Below, one piece after another: positions 32,881-44,499 of a DNA stretch of 64,000 bases. A program made the translations under genes and the position numbers. Source of the DNA: Posidonia oceanica (Eukaryota > Streptophyta > Magnoliopsida > Alismatales > Posidoniaceae); the NCBI GenBank assembly GCA_037176725.1, contig JAZBRS010000026.1:147447501-147511500 (forward strand), given 5' to 3'. Position 1 is the first letter of the stretch. Each line of letters opens with the position of its first letter. The notes below the pieces were generated by a model that was not told the origin of the DNA, did not search any database, and worked only from the letters and a program-made list of their open reading frames with translations.

Positions 32881-34209
32881 CCCGGGGCAACCTCATTGTA
32901 GATGCTTCTCCCCCATCTAGTTGCCTGCATTCTCACTCTTTGTACATCTCCCCACATCTCCTATCTTGCCTTTTGCATCTCTACTCCTATATTTTCACAT
33001 GCTTCTTCTATCCTTCTCTTGCATTTCTGCTCCACCGCACATCCTCATGCATTTTGTCCTTTCCGAACATCATCCCTTTTGAAATCATTATCGTCATCCT
33101 CATAAATCATGCATTGCATTTTTGTCTGGTGATGAAAACCGGAAGTGCTTGCCTACTCTGAAGGAGTCCACCTTGCCTCACCCGACACTACTCAGATGTC
33201 TTAGCTAGTGAGGGAGCTACCACCCAATCAGGACAGGTGAATTGCCCAAACTCATAGGACATACACCTCCAGAGGGAGAAAAGATGCTAGGGTGTGAGCT
33301 CAAAAAAGAGAGTAGATCTCTAAGCTTGGGCACATATAAAAAGAACAGAAGGCGAAGACAGAAGCTGACCCTAGAGATAGGGGTGTGCAGTCTAACCTTG
33401 CTTCTTCAGCTCACCTTGAGAAGACCCAAAGCCTACATCCACGAATCTATACACCCTTTTCACCTCCAAAATAGGGATAGCGGAAGCCTTTGGAAAAAAA
33501 AAAGAAAAAGAAGAAGAACAAGCAAACAAAAAAGAGAAAAAGAAAAGAAAGCAAGTAAGAAAAGAAAAAAAAGAAAGGGGTTGGACAAAAGTCAGCCTCA
33601 GAAATACAGGCGATATTATCCCCCCCGTACCTTAGAAAGGAATCAAGGGTGCAAGCCTAAACGGTCTACAACTCGCCCACCTTAAAGATAGACACTCATC
33701 ACCTCTAAGCCAGGGGCAGAGAAAGCCTACACACCCATGTGGGAGAAAACAAAAAAAGAGAGAGCGTAAAAGTAGGTGTAGGTCCTGAAGAGTTTGGCTG
33801 GTAGCCTGTCCTCGCTATACCACCACCTGAATACCACCAACACCCCTTCCGGAGTGCCACCAACAAGTTAGGAGTCCAAGTAGGGCCCAGTGAGTCAGGG
33901 ACCACTCCCTTCCTCTACAGTAGGCACCAAAGCACTCCGTATGCTGAGGGCAAAGCATACCAATCATATTTAAAGCATATTAACCCACATAATGCATATC
34001 TGTATCTCCAATCATCCCTTCCCCCTTTTCAACCATTTCGCTCTGCAAAACTTGCCTCGGCTCTGAGACAGTACTCTTACCAAGCACACATTGACGCCAT
34101 TCGAGCTGCGCTGGTCCAGAACTCCTGCCAGTCCTCGTCCCCGTGTCAACAGAATCCCCCTGCTTATATGTGCTTAACTGCTATGTTCTGATGTTAACTG
34201 CTGAATATA
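32881..34209 (+). other. Spacer between integrase and the extra ORF
   Basis: No gene supported. C/T-rich at 32890-33080 and purine-rich at 33495-33580 (Lys-rich spurious ORF). A Gln/Ser/Ala-coding stretch at 34020-34190 runs in frame toward the following ORF but contains a stop near 34190, so it could be a lost N-terminal extension. Confidence 0.5.
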
Positions 34210-35518
34210 ATGAACTGCTTTACCAGCTTCAGATTCTGCTTTCAGTTAGAGATTATATGCCTGTGTGATCTAACTATCTACAGCATTGATAACAGGTACC
34301 CTGAAGATTCTACAGCATCTGTCTGCTTACACTCTACGGCCTGCGTCATGGGTTACCCCACTCTCAAGACCCCAGTACACTACTCTGAGACCCTGCGAGG
34401 TTGGATTGGCAAGCTCACCCAGGATGACTGTGAAAAGCTGCACCTCTGGGGCATACCAACTAAACTGCTGAAGGCGGCTAATGTCAAAGTAAGCCGACAC
34501 CTCCTGTGCGCTGCCGCAAGATTCTGGAAGCCGGCACATCATGTCTTCCGCTTTGGAAGGACAGAGCTGACACCCACACTAGAAGAGGTGCACCGAATCT
34601 ATGGCTTCTCCTGCCTAATGGGACCGCCCATCTTCATGAGACGTGACAAGTACATAGCGGTCCTGAGTAAGCTATCTGGTCTCTCTACTGATCAGTGCCA
34701 GCAAAGATTGATCTACACCAGCGGCCTTACGCCCATGCTGCGCCTGACTTACTTTGATGAGATTGTGGACAAGCGTGCTGAGCTCGGAGATGATCTTTGG
34801 CTTCGGGGATTCGTCACCCGATTTCTGGGCGAGCTGATATTCACACATGGTCGGATGACAGTTGCGATATAAATTGTTGAAATCGCACTAGCTGTGGTGA
34901 CTAGGCAGATAGACCTGGCACCAGTTGTCTTGGCTGAAACCTACCACAGGCTAAACCGCATCTCTCACCGCTGCCGCCACTTCCATGACTGCGGAGTGCT
35001 AGTGCAGATTTGGCTGGCTGCACATTTAGAACTGGACATACTGCAATAGCGGCCATGCCAGGACAATCAAAAGTGTTCCAGAAGAATACAAGAAACTATC
35101 AGAGCTGACGGACAACACTGTAGCATGGCGCATCATTCCATCCGCGGCTGAGCCTTTCACTATCTTCTTTGGCACCCGCGATGCGTGACTTGTTGTGCTG
35201 CCAGGATTCACCGGAGGTGTGGAGTATCATCCCGTCCGGGTCATGTGGCAGTTCGGCCTCCAGCAGGGCACCTTCATAGACAGCACCGCCCCCGGGCTCC
35301 TCTAGGCATATCCTTTTGGCTCAACATCTGCTACAACTGAGCTAGCTGATCTGATGCAGCATGGAGTGCGGTCTACTAACATAGCATCCACGCAAGACTT
35401 GGGATGCACGCCTGAATACCTGACAGAGGTGCACGCGCTCTAGCCCATCAGTGAGATACCTCCTGGCACTCCCCTGTTCCCTGGCTCCAGAAAGTCAAAG
35501 AAAGTCCAAATCGACTAG
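34210..35518 (+). pseudogene. Extra ORF downstream of integrase: DUF7745/plant-mobile-domain-like protein
   Basis: Open from ATG 34210 (or the more likely ATG 34348, MGYPTLKTPVHY) to TAA at 34870, continuing in frame to TAG 35047. One frame change follows, then EEYKKLSELTDNTVAWRIIPS...FIDSTAPGLL to TAG 35516. Characteristic words are WIGKLTQDDCEKL, AARFWKPAHHVFRFGRTELTPTLEEV and RIYGF. These resemble the plant DUF7745 / aminotransferase-like plant mobile domain proteins, a family repeatedly found inside plant transposons and in the host MAIN/MAIL1 genes. Molecular role in the element is unknown. Internal stops (TGA after GTRDA, TAG after PGLL and HAL) fit C-to-T changes. About 430 codons when intact. 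Family call is from memory of the motif. Confidence 0.68.
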
Positions 35519-36018
35519 GGCATCTGCATAGCTGTTTACTTGTTTAGTTTTATGCTATATCTTTTGGCCTGCCACAGGCGTGTAATCAAGTTCTATTAAT
35601 ACAAAGGCGTTTTGAGCCACCTGTTTGTATTTCAAGTCTGCTCCAATGCATGCATGATCACACCAATCGTATTGTAGGGCCCCTGGCCAGACTTGCTGCC
35701 AAACACTGCAGGAAAGTCCTCCTCAATCAATCCGAGTGCTGACCCGCGCCATCTGAATAAGCAAAGCCGCTGAGCACCATCATCCGGATCTTCTTCCAGG
35801 GGCTGGTACCCCAAACTACTCGTCTGACAAACACGTCAGTTTTGTCTTTACCTTTCGTTTTCGATGCCAAGGACGCGCTGGCCAACCCCTGGCATTATCC
35901 TGATACCAAGGGCATCTTTTTGACCACCCCTTGGTATCATTCTCCCTATCATTCCCCCATGATATTCTTGGATATCACGGGATGATCTGCTCTCGCAAAA
36001 CCTATTCTCTTGTCGGCC
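35519..36018 (+). other. 3' UTR of T1 with long inverted repeats
   Basis: No gene. A perfect 12-base inverted repeat TGATACCAAGGG (35901-35912) / CCCTTGGTATCA (35928-35939) encloses 15 bases. Right after it, CCCATGATAT and ATATCACGGG form a second, near-perfect pair around TTCTTGG. Both begin with GAT and end with ATC, like the array that follows. Confidence 0.7.
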
Positions 36019-36355
36019 GATAAGTCCGATATCTTATCATCCATTCATTTGCCGGCTGATAAGTCCGATATCTTATCACCTATTCTTTTGCCGGCCGATA
36101 AGTCTGATATCTTATCACCTATTCTTTTGCCGGCCGATAAGTCCGATATCTTATCACCTATTCTTTTGCCGGCCGATAAGTCCGATATCTTATCATCCAT
36201 TCATTTACCGATCGATAAGTCTGATATCTTATCACCTATTCTTTTGCCGGCCGGTAAGTCCGATATCTTATCACCTATTCTTTTGTCGGCCGATAAGTCT
36301 GATATCTTATCACCCATTCCTTTGCCGGCCGATAAGTCCGATATCTTATCAACCA
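36019..36355 (+). repeat. 39-bp hairpin array in T1, nine units
   Basis: GATAAGTCCGATATCTTATC recurs every 39 bases from 36019 to about 36331. GATAAG and CTTATC are perfect inverted arms around an 8-base loop (first unit 36019-36024 with 36033-36038). Units differ by single bases outside the arms. The apparent 134-residue protein over this stretch, a 13-residue ADKSDILSPILLP repeat, is only the array read in frame. Confidence 0.93.
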
Positions 36356-36380
36356 ATCAATCAATCAATCACCCCTTTCG

Positions 36381-37130
36381 GCTGATGATCCGAAACTCAT
36401 CGTTCTCCGGCTGATGATCCGAAACTCATCACTCTTTCGACTGATATCCAGTAACTATCACTCACAACTGCACCTTCCGGTTGATAGGACCGTAAACTAT
36501 CACTTCCGGTTGATAAGACCGTAAACTATCGTTCTCTGGCTGATGATCCGAAACTCATCTCTCTTGGGCTGATATCCAAAACTATCACCTGCAGTTGTGT
36601 TTTCCGGCTAATATCTAGTAACTATCATTTGCAAACGCCCTTTTCGGTTGATAGGATCGTAAACTATTGCTTCCGGTTGATAGGACCGTAAACTATCGCT
36701 TCCGGTTGATAGCACCGTAAACTATTGCTTCCGGTTGATAAGACCGTAAACTATCGCTCTCATGCTGATATCCAAAACTATCGCGGGCATTTGCGTTTTC
36801 TGGCTGATATCCAGTAACTATCACTCATGATTGTGTTTCCAGTTGATAGGACCGTAAACTATCGCCTCCGATTGATAGGACCGTAAACTATCACTTCCGG
36901 TTGATAGGCCCGTAAACTATCGCTTCCGGTTGATAGGACCGTAAACTATCGCTCTCCGACTGATATTCGAAACTATCCTACGCAATCATGTTTTCCGACT
37001 AATATCCAGTAACTATCGCTTCCGGTTGATAGGACCGTAAACTATCGCTTCTGGTTGATAGGACCGCAAACTATCACTTCCGGTTGATAGGACCGTAAAC
37101 TATCATCCTCCGGCCAATAAGTCCGATATC
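36381..37130 (+). repeat. Second hairpin array in T1, mixed stems
   Basis: About 20-25 units of 25-35 bases, each a short perfect inverted repeat. Stem types: GATGA/TCATC (36384-36388 with 36397-36401), TGATA/TATCA (36442-36446 with 36456-36460), and GATAG/CTATC, the commonest (for example 37028-37032 with 37042-37046, loop GACCGTAAA). The last unit returns to GATAAG/CTTATC. Linkers such as CTTCCGGTT are shared between types. Confidence 0.9.
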
Positions 37131-37624
37131 TTATCACTTCCTTCGCACGACTTTGTTCCAGGAAGACAAAGTCCCGCATCTCCCCACGGTAGGAGAGGGT
37201 GCCCCTCTCCCTTCGTGCCTCTTTTGTTGTGGTCGCCTCTCCTATGCGGCTCCAACCGCCTTGCTTGCTTGCTCCCCCGGGTGGGGACAGGTTGCCCCTT
37301 TCTTTCCCTCTTTGTTGCGCAAGTTTGGACTAGTTGCCAAATTTTCACGTTGCATTGTAGTTTCTCTTTTAGCATCCTTCTGCACTTCATTTTAATAACG
37401 TCGCATGCTAGGCTAACTGCATTACATCATCAGCATCGTCAGCACTGCATAGATTGCATTCCATCTGCATCAGCATCTGCATTTCACATTACGGCGACGA
37501 GCCACGACGTTCGGTGCATCCGCCGAATAAGTGACTCACACCAATAGCAATTTTGTACTCCCGTCGGTCAGATGGGGTGTCTTGTCAACCCTGAGCAGTG
37601 GTCTCGCTTCGCTTGGCCTCGCTC
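37131..37624 (+). other. Conserved pre-polypurine segment of T1
   Basis: No gene. The last part (37490-37624, ACGAGCCACGAC..., GTGACTCACACC, GGGTGTCTTGTCAACCCTGAGC) is collinear with T2 in reverse complement (44500-44620). It is therefore conserved 3' UTR next to the plus-strand primer. Confidence 0.65.
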
Positions 37625-37637
37625 AGGGAGGGGCATC
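37625..37637 (+). other. Polypurine tract of T1
   Basis: AGGGAGGGGCATC immediately precedes the LTR start TGTAGACACC. The same bases are found at T2. Confidence 0.88.
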
Positions 37638-40600
37638 TGTAGACACCCAATTTGATAGGCTGAACTAGTGGAATCCTTCTGGTGGCTTCTAAACCTTAAC
37701 CTAAACCCGAAACCACACTCTTCTTTTCAAATCAAAACTCCAAACCCAAACCCCAGAAAACAAACCTAGAACTACCTCTATTTTCTAACCCAAAAAACCA
37801 CCAAAAAATCATAGGAAAACCCATCCTTTTCAACCTAGAAAATCCTTCAAAAAACCCTTAAAATTTTCTAACCCAAAAACCTCCCAAAAATCCTAGAAAA
37901 ACTAGGTAAAACCACCCTTTTTCTACACCCAAAATCCTTCCAAAAACCTTCCAAAATCCCACTTCAAACCCTAGGTCAAACCTTAGAAATCCTAGGTCAC
38001 ACACTCACCCAATCCCACTCCAAATCCAAGCCTTTATCCTCCTCATCTCTCCAAATTATCCTTTTCTCTCTCCAAATTATCCTTTTCTCTCTCATCTCTA
38101 TCCTCCTTCTCATTCTCCTTCTTTTCTTCTCCTTCTTTCTCCTATTCTTGCTTTCCAGTGGGCCCACCTTATGCATCTTTCCTTCCTTTATTTTATCTGT
38201 ATTTTTATCTCATTTTATTTTATCTCTTGATTATTTAATCTTTAATTTCCTTCCTCCCCTCCCTTTCTCTATTTCTTTCTCCCTTTCTTTCTTTCTTTCT
38301 TTCCTTCTTCCTCTCCTTTTTTCTTTACCTTTCTTCCACATTAAAACCCTAAAACTCTAATTAAAAAGGAAAACATAACGAGAAACAAATCAGAACCTTA
38401 AAAAGAAATAATCAAAAAACTTGAACAAACAATCAGAAGAAAAATCCAACTAAAAAGCAACTAAAAACTAAGAATGCAATCCAAAAAATATAAAACAAAC
38501 AAAAGAAAAATATAATCAAAACAAACAAAAGAAAGAACCCTTTTAAAAATAATAACAATCAAAAGCAAATCCTAGGAAAGAAGAAACAATCAAAAAACCT
38601 AGGATGTGTAATTAAAAATCAATAGTAAACAATTAACAAATCTAAAGACCTAACTTAAAAGGAAAAAGAGGAAAAAACTTGATAAGTAAAACTTAGCTTA
38701 AAAATAATTAAAAAACTTAACAAACATTTAAAACAAAGTTTCAAAAAACAATTTAAAGAAAAACTTAAGAAAAATTGTAAAAACTTAAACAAAACTAAAA
38801 CACTTCTTAACCTTAATTTAAAAAATTAACTAATTAAAAAACAATCCTTCAAACCCTAACTAAAAATCTTAACTTAAAAATAACTACTCCAAAATATTTC
38901 CAAATCCCTCTTTTTATTTCAATATTCCTTCTTCCTTTTTCTCTCTCCCAATTTCTCCATCTCCTTTCATTTTCTTTCTTCCTTTTTCTTTTAATCCGGC
39001 CCGGCCCACTGCATCCTCTCCCTCCTTTCCTTCTTTTTCTTTTCTTTTTTCCTTTTCTTCCCGCAGCCCAGCCCACCTGCAACCCGCGCCTCCTCCTTCC
39101 CTTCTCTTCCTTTCTTCTTCTTCTTCTTCCTTCTTCTTCTCTCTCGCGAGCGCCAGCGGCAACCTTCCCTCTCTTTTCAAAAATCAAAATTTCCCCCTCC
39201 GTCGCCATCAACCAGCCTGCCATCCTCTGCTCTCACACCCTCTCTCAGCCCTCCCGTCCTTGGCAGCGCGTCTTCCGCGGCAGCATTTACTCCAAGCTGT
39301 CACGCGTCGCCTCACCGGCCAGCACTCCTATCAGCTGCAGTCTCCCCGCGTCCGTGGAATTCGAATCCACTGCTCGCGCTCAACTCTCTGGCCTCCTGAT
39401 AAAACCAACCCTTCGCCCGTTCCTCCTTCACCTTTTTACCAATCGAGAGAATCAGAGAGAGAGCATGAGCAACCCAGAATTCTCCTCCTCCTTCCTCTGA
39501 AAAAAATCCCAATTCCCCTCTCCCAGCATCTAACCTCCTCAGATCTCCAAACTCCTGCATCTTCCTCCCCAATCCACACCCAACATCCAGCATCCACCTC
39601 CACTCCTTCAACGCCCAGCCTCCTCCCAGAATCAACCCCAAACACCCGAACCTCCACTCACAGAACCCATCTCCCTCCACTTCCAAATTCCCCGCACCAC
39701 TGTCCACAGAACCATCCCAAAATCCACCACAGAGCTCACCCAACCTCCACCTTCCCAGACCACCCGACCTTCCACCTTCAGACCCACCACAGCCCAGATA
39801 CTCCACCGCAAACACCTGCATCCGTTCCTGTCCGAAATCGACCCATCTCTCCACCACCCAGCATAGCCTCCCTCAGCCCAATTCAAACCCCTCTTCACCT
39901 TCACCAGGCCTCCAGCAATCCACCGGAAGGCTCCACCCAGCTCGGGGAGCGACAGAACACCACCCCCACCTCCGGCTGAACCAGCTGAACCCAAATTTGC
40001 ATTTCCCTTCCTCCGGTGTGCAAACTCGCGCCCATGCTGCCTCTGAGCTCCGGAGCACCGCCAGGAGTCGATCTCGATCGCCGCGTGCCACCAGGAGCGC
40101 CTGCAACAACCGCACCACTGCCGCCGTCTTCTGCTCAACCCACCGACATCGGGGGAGCGCACCAGCCGCGGAAAAAGGTAGCCTTCTTCACCATTAGGCA
40201 AGTTTCTTCCCCCTCTTGCTTCCCAGCTCATTAAAAGTAGGTTCTGGTCTCCGTCGCGCCGAGTCGTCGCCGCCGCTGACCCTTCTTCTCCGGCGAGCTC
40301 TTTGCGCGCAAATCCATCTCCGGCCCGCAAGCCTCGCCGATCGTCCTCCAAGCATCGTGGGGGTCCCGGGAACCTCCCTCCGCCCTCCGCTTCCGCCGGG
40401 AACGCCCGCAGCCTTCGGCCCGACTCCAGCACCTCCAGCAGAGCTCCGCCACCTCCTCCGGTCCGCTCAAGCCCCCGTCATGGCTCGCCGACTAGCCCCC
40501 AACCTCCGGGGACGTCCCACACAGCTTGCCAGCCCTCCATTGCGTGTCTGCTTTGTTTCTTGCACCGTTTTGCGTGTTTGACGTTGTTTTCCTTTGCATG

Positions 40601-41281
40601 TCGCCTGCATTGCCTGATTTTACCGCTGTTTTGTTTTATCGCCTACATTTGCATTTAGGACAGTGATGCTTACTGTCTGGAGTTCTCACGAATCAGGGTT
40701 CGCCAGGTTCGGAACACAGACAGCGTTGCTGAGCGCTTAGATTGCACGTTTAATTCCTTGCACGCATTTCATCACTTATAGCACACCTATGAGCATCTAA
40801 TTAGGCATTCATGGCACTTAGGCATTCGAAGTATGCATTTTCCTGCATATGCGAGCGTAAGCCTAGAAAGACCGATTCTCGGACGTGTCGGGGGTGCCTA
40901 ACACCTTCTCCGCATGTAACAGGAGTCCTTGCCCTTTCTCTTGGCCCGTAATGACCATATTGCCCTTATCCTAAGCATGAGTCACATCATTTGTATCTCA
41001 TTGCATCTCATTCCATTTGCATTGCATCGCATTGCATCTTTTGCTTGGTTTTGTGTGTTTATTCACACATTTCCCTGGTTTTCCTTGTCTCGACTTAATA
41101 GACACGGTGGCGACTCTGATTTGTCTTATCTTCTTCTTTTCTTTCATTTTTCCCCCTTTTTAAGTGTTTTCGAGTTAAGTCTTCCTTCTCGGACATAGCC
41201 GCTAATAGTGAACCTGATTCCGATCGGTGCACGCGAACTTTGGCATCGTGCATGGACGATCTGAACACCGGGATTACTACA
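37638..41281 (+). mobile_element. 3' LTR (LTR C) of T1, with a 2-kb deletion
   Basis: From TGTAGACACC to ATTACTACA, followed by CTTAG. It aligns closely with LTR A except for one deletion: at 40537/40538 CCCTCCA joins TTGCGTGTCTG, which removes what corresponds to 14124-16156 of LTR A (2033 bases) including most of the 30-bp array. Conserved end block and PBS-like TGGCGACTCTG (41108-41118) are present. LTRs are identical when an element inserts, so the deletion happened after T1 inserted or during its last replication. Confidence 0.93.
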
Positions 41282-41593
41282 CTTAGGATATAGGTTCTTC
41301 TTGTCTTTTCTTTCATTCAAGCTTTGTAATATCAAATTTCAAGCAATGGTAATTTCATTTTCTCTCTAAGATTTATTTTCTTCTCCATCTCTTTTACCTC
41401 TTTCTTTAATTTAGCCATTGTCTTTTATTATTAGTTTAGATTTATCTTCTCCATCTCTTCTACCTCTTTCTTTAATTTAGTCATTGTCTTTTACTATTAC
41501 TTTAGAATTAATCATGTTATGGCTTTCATAATTTAGAATAATTTCGTGCAGTCATGTTCTTTTAGTTTTTATCTTGTTTTTATTAGTGTAAAT
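41282..41593 (+). mobile_element. LTR of element Z, third segment
   Basis: It begins with the right CTTAG duplication of T1 and continues the Z leader (GATATAGGTTCTTC...). A tandem duplication of about 69 bases lies at 41370-41510 (TTCTTCTCCATCTCTT / CTCTTTCTTTAATTTAG twice). It stops where T2 begins. Whether Z continues after T2 (54925 on) cannot be shown. Confidence 0.65.
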
Positions 41594-44486
41594 TGTAGTA
41601 ACCCTGAAAATCGGTGCGTTCATGTATGATGCCAAAGCTCGCGTGCACTAACCGAAAATAGGCTACTATGAGCGGGTGGATCCGAGGAAGGAAACACGAC
41701 TTGAAAACACCAAAAAAAGAAGGAAAAACAAAGATAAAGCAAATTCGAAGTCGCCACCTAGTCTATTAAATTAGGAGACAAGGAAAATCGAGGAAATGCA
41801 TGAAAAACATGCAAAGGGATGTAATGCTATGCAATGATATGAGTTGTGCCTAGGATGAGGGCATAATGGTCATTGCATGCCAAGAGAAAGGGTAAGGACT
41901 CTTGTTACGCACGGGGAAGGTGTTAGGCACCCCCGATACGTTCGGAATCGATCTTTCTAGGCTTCTTGCTCGCATATGCAGAAATGTTAGCAATTGCTTG
42001 CCTTTACTGTACGCCCGAGGGCAAAGGCATGCTATGAATGCTTGAACTTGCTTAAAATGTTATGATGCATGATGGAAAATAAACGTGCAACTTATGTGCT
42101 CAGCAACGCTGCCAGTGTTCTGAACCGGGCGTGCCGTGGTTCAAAAGAACTCCAGACAGTAAGCATCACTATCCTAAATGAAATGCAGGCGAGAAATCAA
42201 AACGGTGAATAAACCATGCAAAATGATGCGACATGCGACAGAAAACAAGTCCGAGGCGGAAAACCACGGGAAAACATGCGATGCAAGGTGTAAAATAAGA
42301 AACGGGGATCCAGCAGCATGCATGGGTGCTAAGGCATGTACTGAAAGTGCCAAAGTGCGGAAAACGATAACTGAAACGACAACGACGCTAAAAACCAAGT
42401 GCAGCAGACTGTAAAGTGTTGGACGTTGGGGCAACCAGCGTCCTATGTTAAACGCTGGAGCAACCAACGTCCAACACAGAGAAAAGAAAAACTGCGAGAA
42501 AAGCATGCTCATTTGGAAAACAGGGATTTTAATGCTATGTAAAAGTTATGGATAGATAAAACTATGCCAAAAGATGAAAGCATAAGCTCATAAATCGAAT
42601 GCAAGCATCAAAACAATTTCAAATAGGCAGAGGGTATTAAACGCTGGGATTGGCAGCGTCTAACGTTGGACACTGAGATCCCCAGTGTCCAACACCTGAG
42701 CTTGGATTTTAAAAGAATGCATGCATGCTGAATATGTAAACGTGATGCAAATGCAATATGATAACAGGAAGACATGCGGATCATGCTAAACAAATAAGAT
42801 GAGAAGCCAAAAGGATTCAAAGAACAAATCACAGGCATAAAACTGGCTCAAGCCAAAGCAGGTTGTTGAACGCTAGAGTACCCAGCGTTTTACATAAAAC
42901 GCTAAAGCACTCAGCGTCCAACACAGAAAAGATAGAGGCACAAAGCTTAGCATGCAAACTGATAAAAAAGCATTGCCAAAACCTACAAGCAACTGAAGGA
43001 AAGATCTAGATAGCAACATGCACACATGGAAGAGGCAAACATCTCAAATAAAAGCGGTTAAAAGATGCAAGGATGCAAAAATAGCCCACTAGGATGTAAG
43101 ACGCTGAGAAGACCTACATCCTACATAAAACGCTAGATCAACCCGCGTCCAACACCCAGGCAGACTGATTAAAAATGCGAAGAAAGAAACCAAGCCAAAA
43201 ATCGATAAACGACTCATAACATGGCATCTAGATGCATAAGGGAAAGCATGCAGGATATCAAAGCATATGGAGCAACATTTAAACCACAGCAGTAAAGGAA
43301 TAAATTAACCTAAGGTAGCAGAGGCGTTGGACGCGATGCACTAGTTCATGCGTCTAACAAGTCGGGAAGCTTCCCGGCAAGAATCGATGCTCAAATCGAT
43401 CCAAAATAGAAAACCAAATAGCAAGTAAGCATGAGCATGCAATAACGAACATAACCATGCATTCAAAGCCATAAATGGGTGCGTGGATTGCTCCACCCAC
43501 CTCCTAGCTCTCGCTGCCGGCGTTTAAGACGTTTCCGGCCATCTTTGAGGCCGGAAAGCCATGAAGCTTGGCTGTGGAGCATTGTTTAGATGAGGAAGGA
43601 GATGATGAGCACACCGAGGAAAGGGAATTACCTGTATATGGCTCGAATGAATTATGTGCGCCCGACCGATGAGATGGACGACAAGCTTGGACGGAGGGGT
43701 TGGGCTGCTGTGGAGATTCTCTCACATGAGGAGGAGGATTCGGTGATTGCTGGGGGCTCTCTCAGACTCTCTGGTGGGTTCTGGAGTGGTGGAACGAATT
43801 TTGGAGAGGTTGGGCTCCTCCGCGTGTGATGGGTTGCCATGGGAATGGGTTGTGGCACCACTGTGGAGGAAGGAAGGACGTAGGGGGGTAAGTGCTGAGG
43901 AGATAAGGCTGTCAGTGGTGCAGGTGCATGGCAGGGAGTTAGTGTGCTGTAGGCTAGAGAGGACAGGTCGGCGAGGCAGTGGAGAGGGGCTGTGAGGTGC
44001 AAGTGGCCGGCGAGGTCGTGGGTGGCAGGCCGAGGACGGTGGGTGGTAAGTGTGGTTTTGTTTCTAGCATTTGGAGGGAGTGGGTAGTAAGTGGGGTGGC
44101 AGGGCGCGGCGGAGGGCGGCCAAAGGTCGCTGGCCGTCCTGACATGTTGGACGCTCGCCGGTGCAGCGTCTAACGTTAGACGCTAGCAAAGACAGCGTCC
44201 AACGTTGGATGCTGGGTTAGCCAGCGTCCAACATCCTAGAGGTGTTTCAAGGCTAATTTTGGGATTTTGGCTTAGGTTAGGGCTTGGGTTAAGGCTTAGG
44301 ATTGGCTTGGGTGTGGTTTAGGTGAGGTTTAGGTGGGTTTTAGGGTTTGGATGGGGTTTTGGGCTGGTTTTGGTGAAAAGGCTGGTTTTGAGGGTTTTGG
44401 GTGGAGAGTGTGATTCCGCCGCTTCTGAGCTCATTCCTCCAAGTGAGATTCGCCGACTTAAATCCTGTCAAAATGGGATGTCTACA
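41594..44486 (-). mobile_element. 3' LTR (LTR E) of T2
   Basis: Reads TGTAGTAACC at 41594 to TGTCTACA at 44486 on the plus strand. It is very similar to LTR D, with scattered differences that are mostly C/T or G/A and a few indels (a 32-base block near 43340; a short block near 44110). Several hairpin stems that are perfect in D have a single transition here, for example GGACGTTGG for GGACGCTGG near 42425. PBS-like motif TGGCGACTTCG is at about 41747-41757 (reverse). Confidence 0.92.
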
Positions 44487-44499
44487 GATGCCCCTCCCT
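44487..44499 (-). other. Polypurine tract of T2
   Basis: GATGCCCCTCCCT on the plus strand, that is AGGGAGGGGCATC on the element strand, directly abutting the LTR. Identical to that of T1. Confidence 0.88.

Larger units (their letters stand above)
11176..41281 (+). mobile_element. Tat/Ogre-like LTR retrotransposon T1 (with a nested solo LTR)
   Basis: A complete element bounded by TGTAGACACC...ATTACTACA LTRs and flanked by the 5-base duplication CTTAG. Without the nested solo LTR it is about 24 kb, the usual size of Ogre-type elements. Order: LTR A, PBS, leader, gag, protease, linker, RT, RNase H, archaeal-type RNase H, integrase, extra DUF7745-like ORF, hairpin array, polypurine tract, LTR C. 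Many point-mutation stops and a dead integrase make it non-functional today. Domain order and the second RNase H agree with the Tat lineage of Ty3 elements. Confidence 0.93.

Noticed and set aside
36010..36414. 134-residue ORF of 13-residue repeats
   Set aside because: It is the 39-bp hairpin array translated; single-base changes do not favour silent positions.
39260..40432. Long ORFs on both strands in LTR C, matched in LTR A
   Set aside because: Conserved only because the two LTRs are recent copies; Pro/Ser or Gly/Arg low complexity with no domain. A captured gene cannot be fully excluded.
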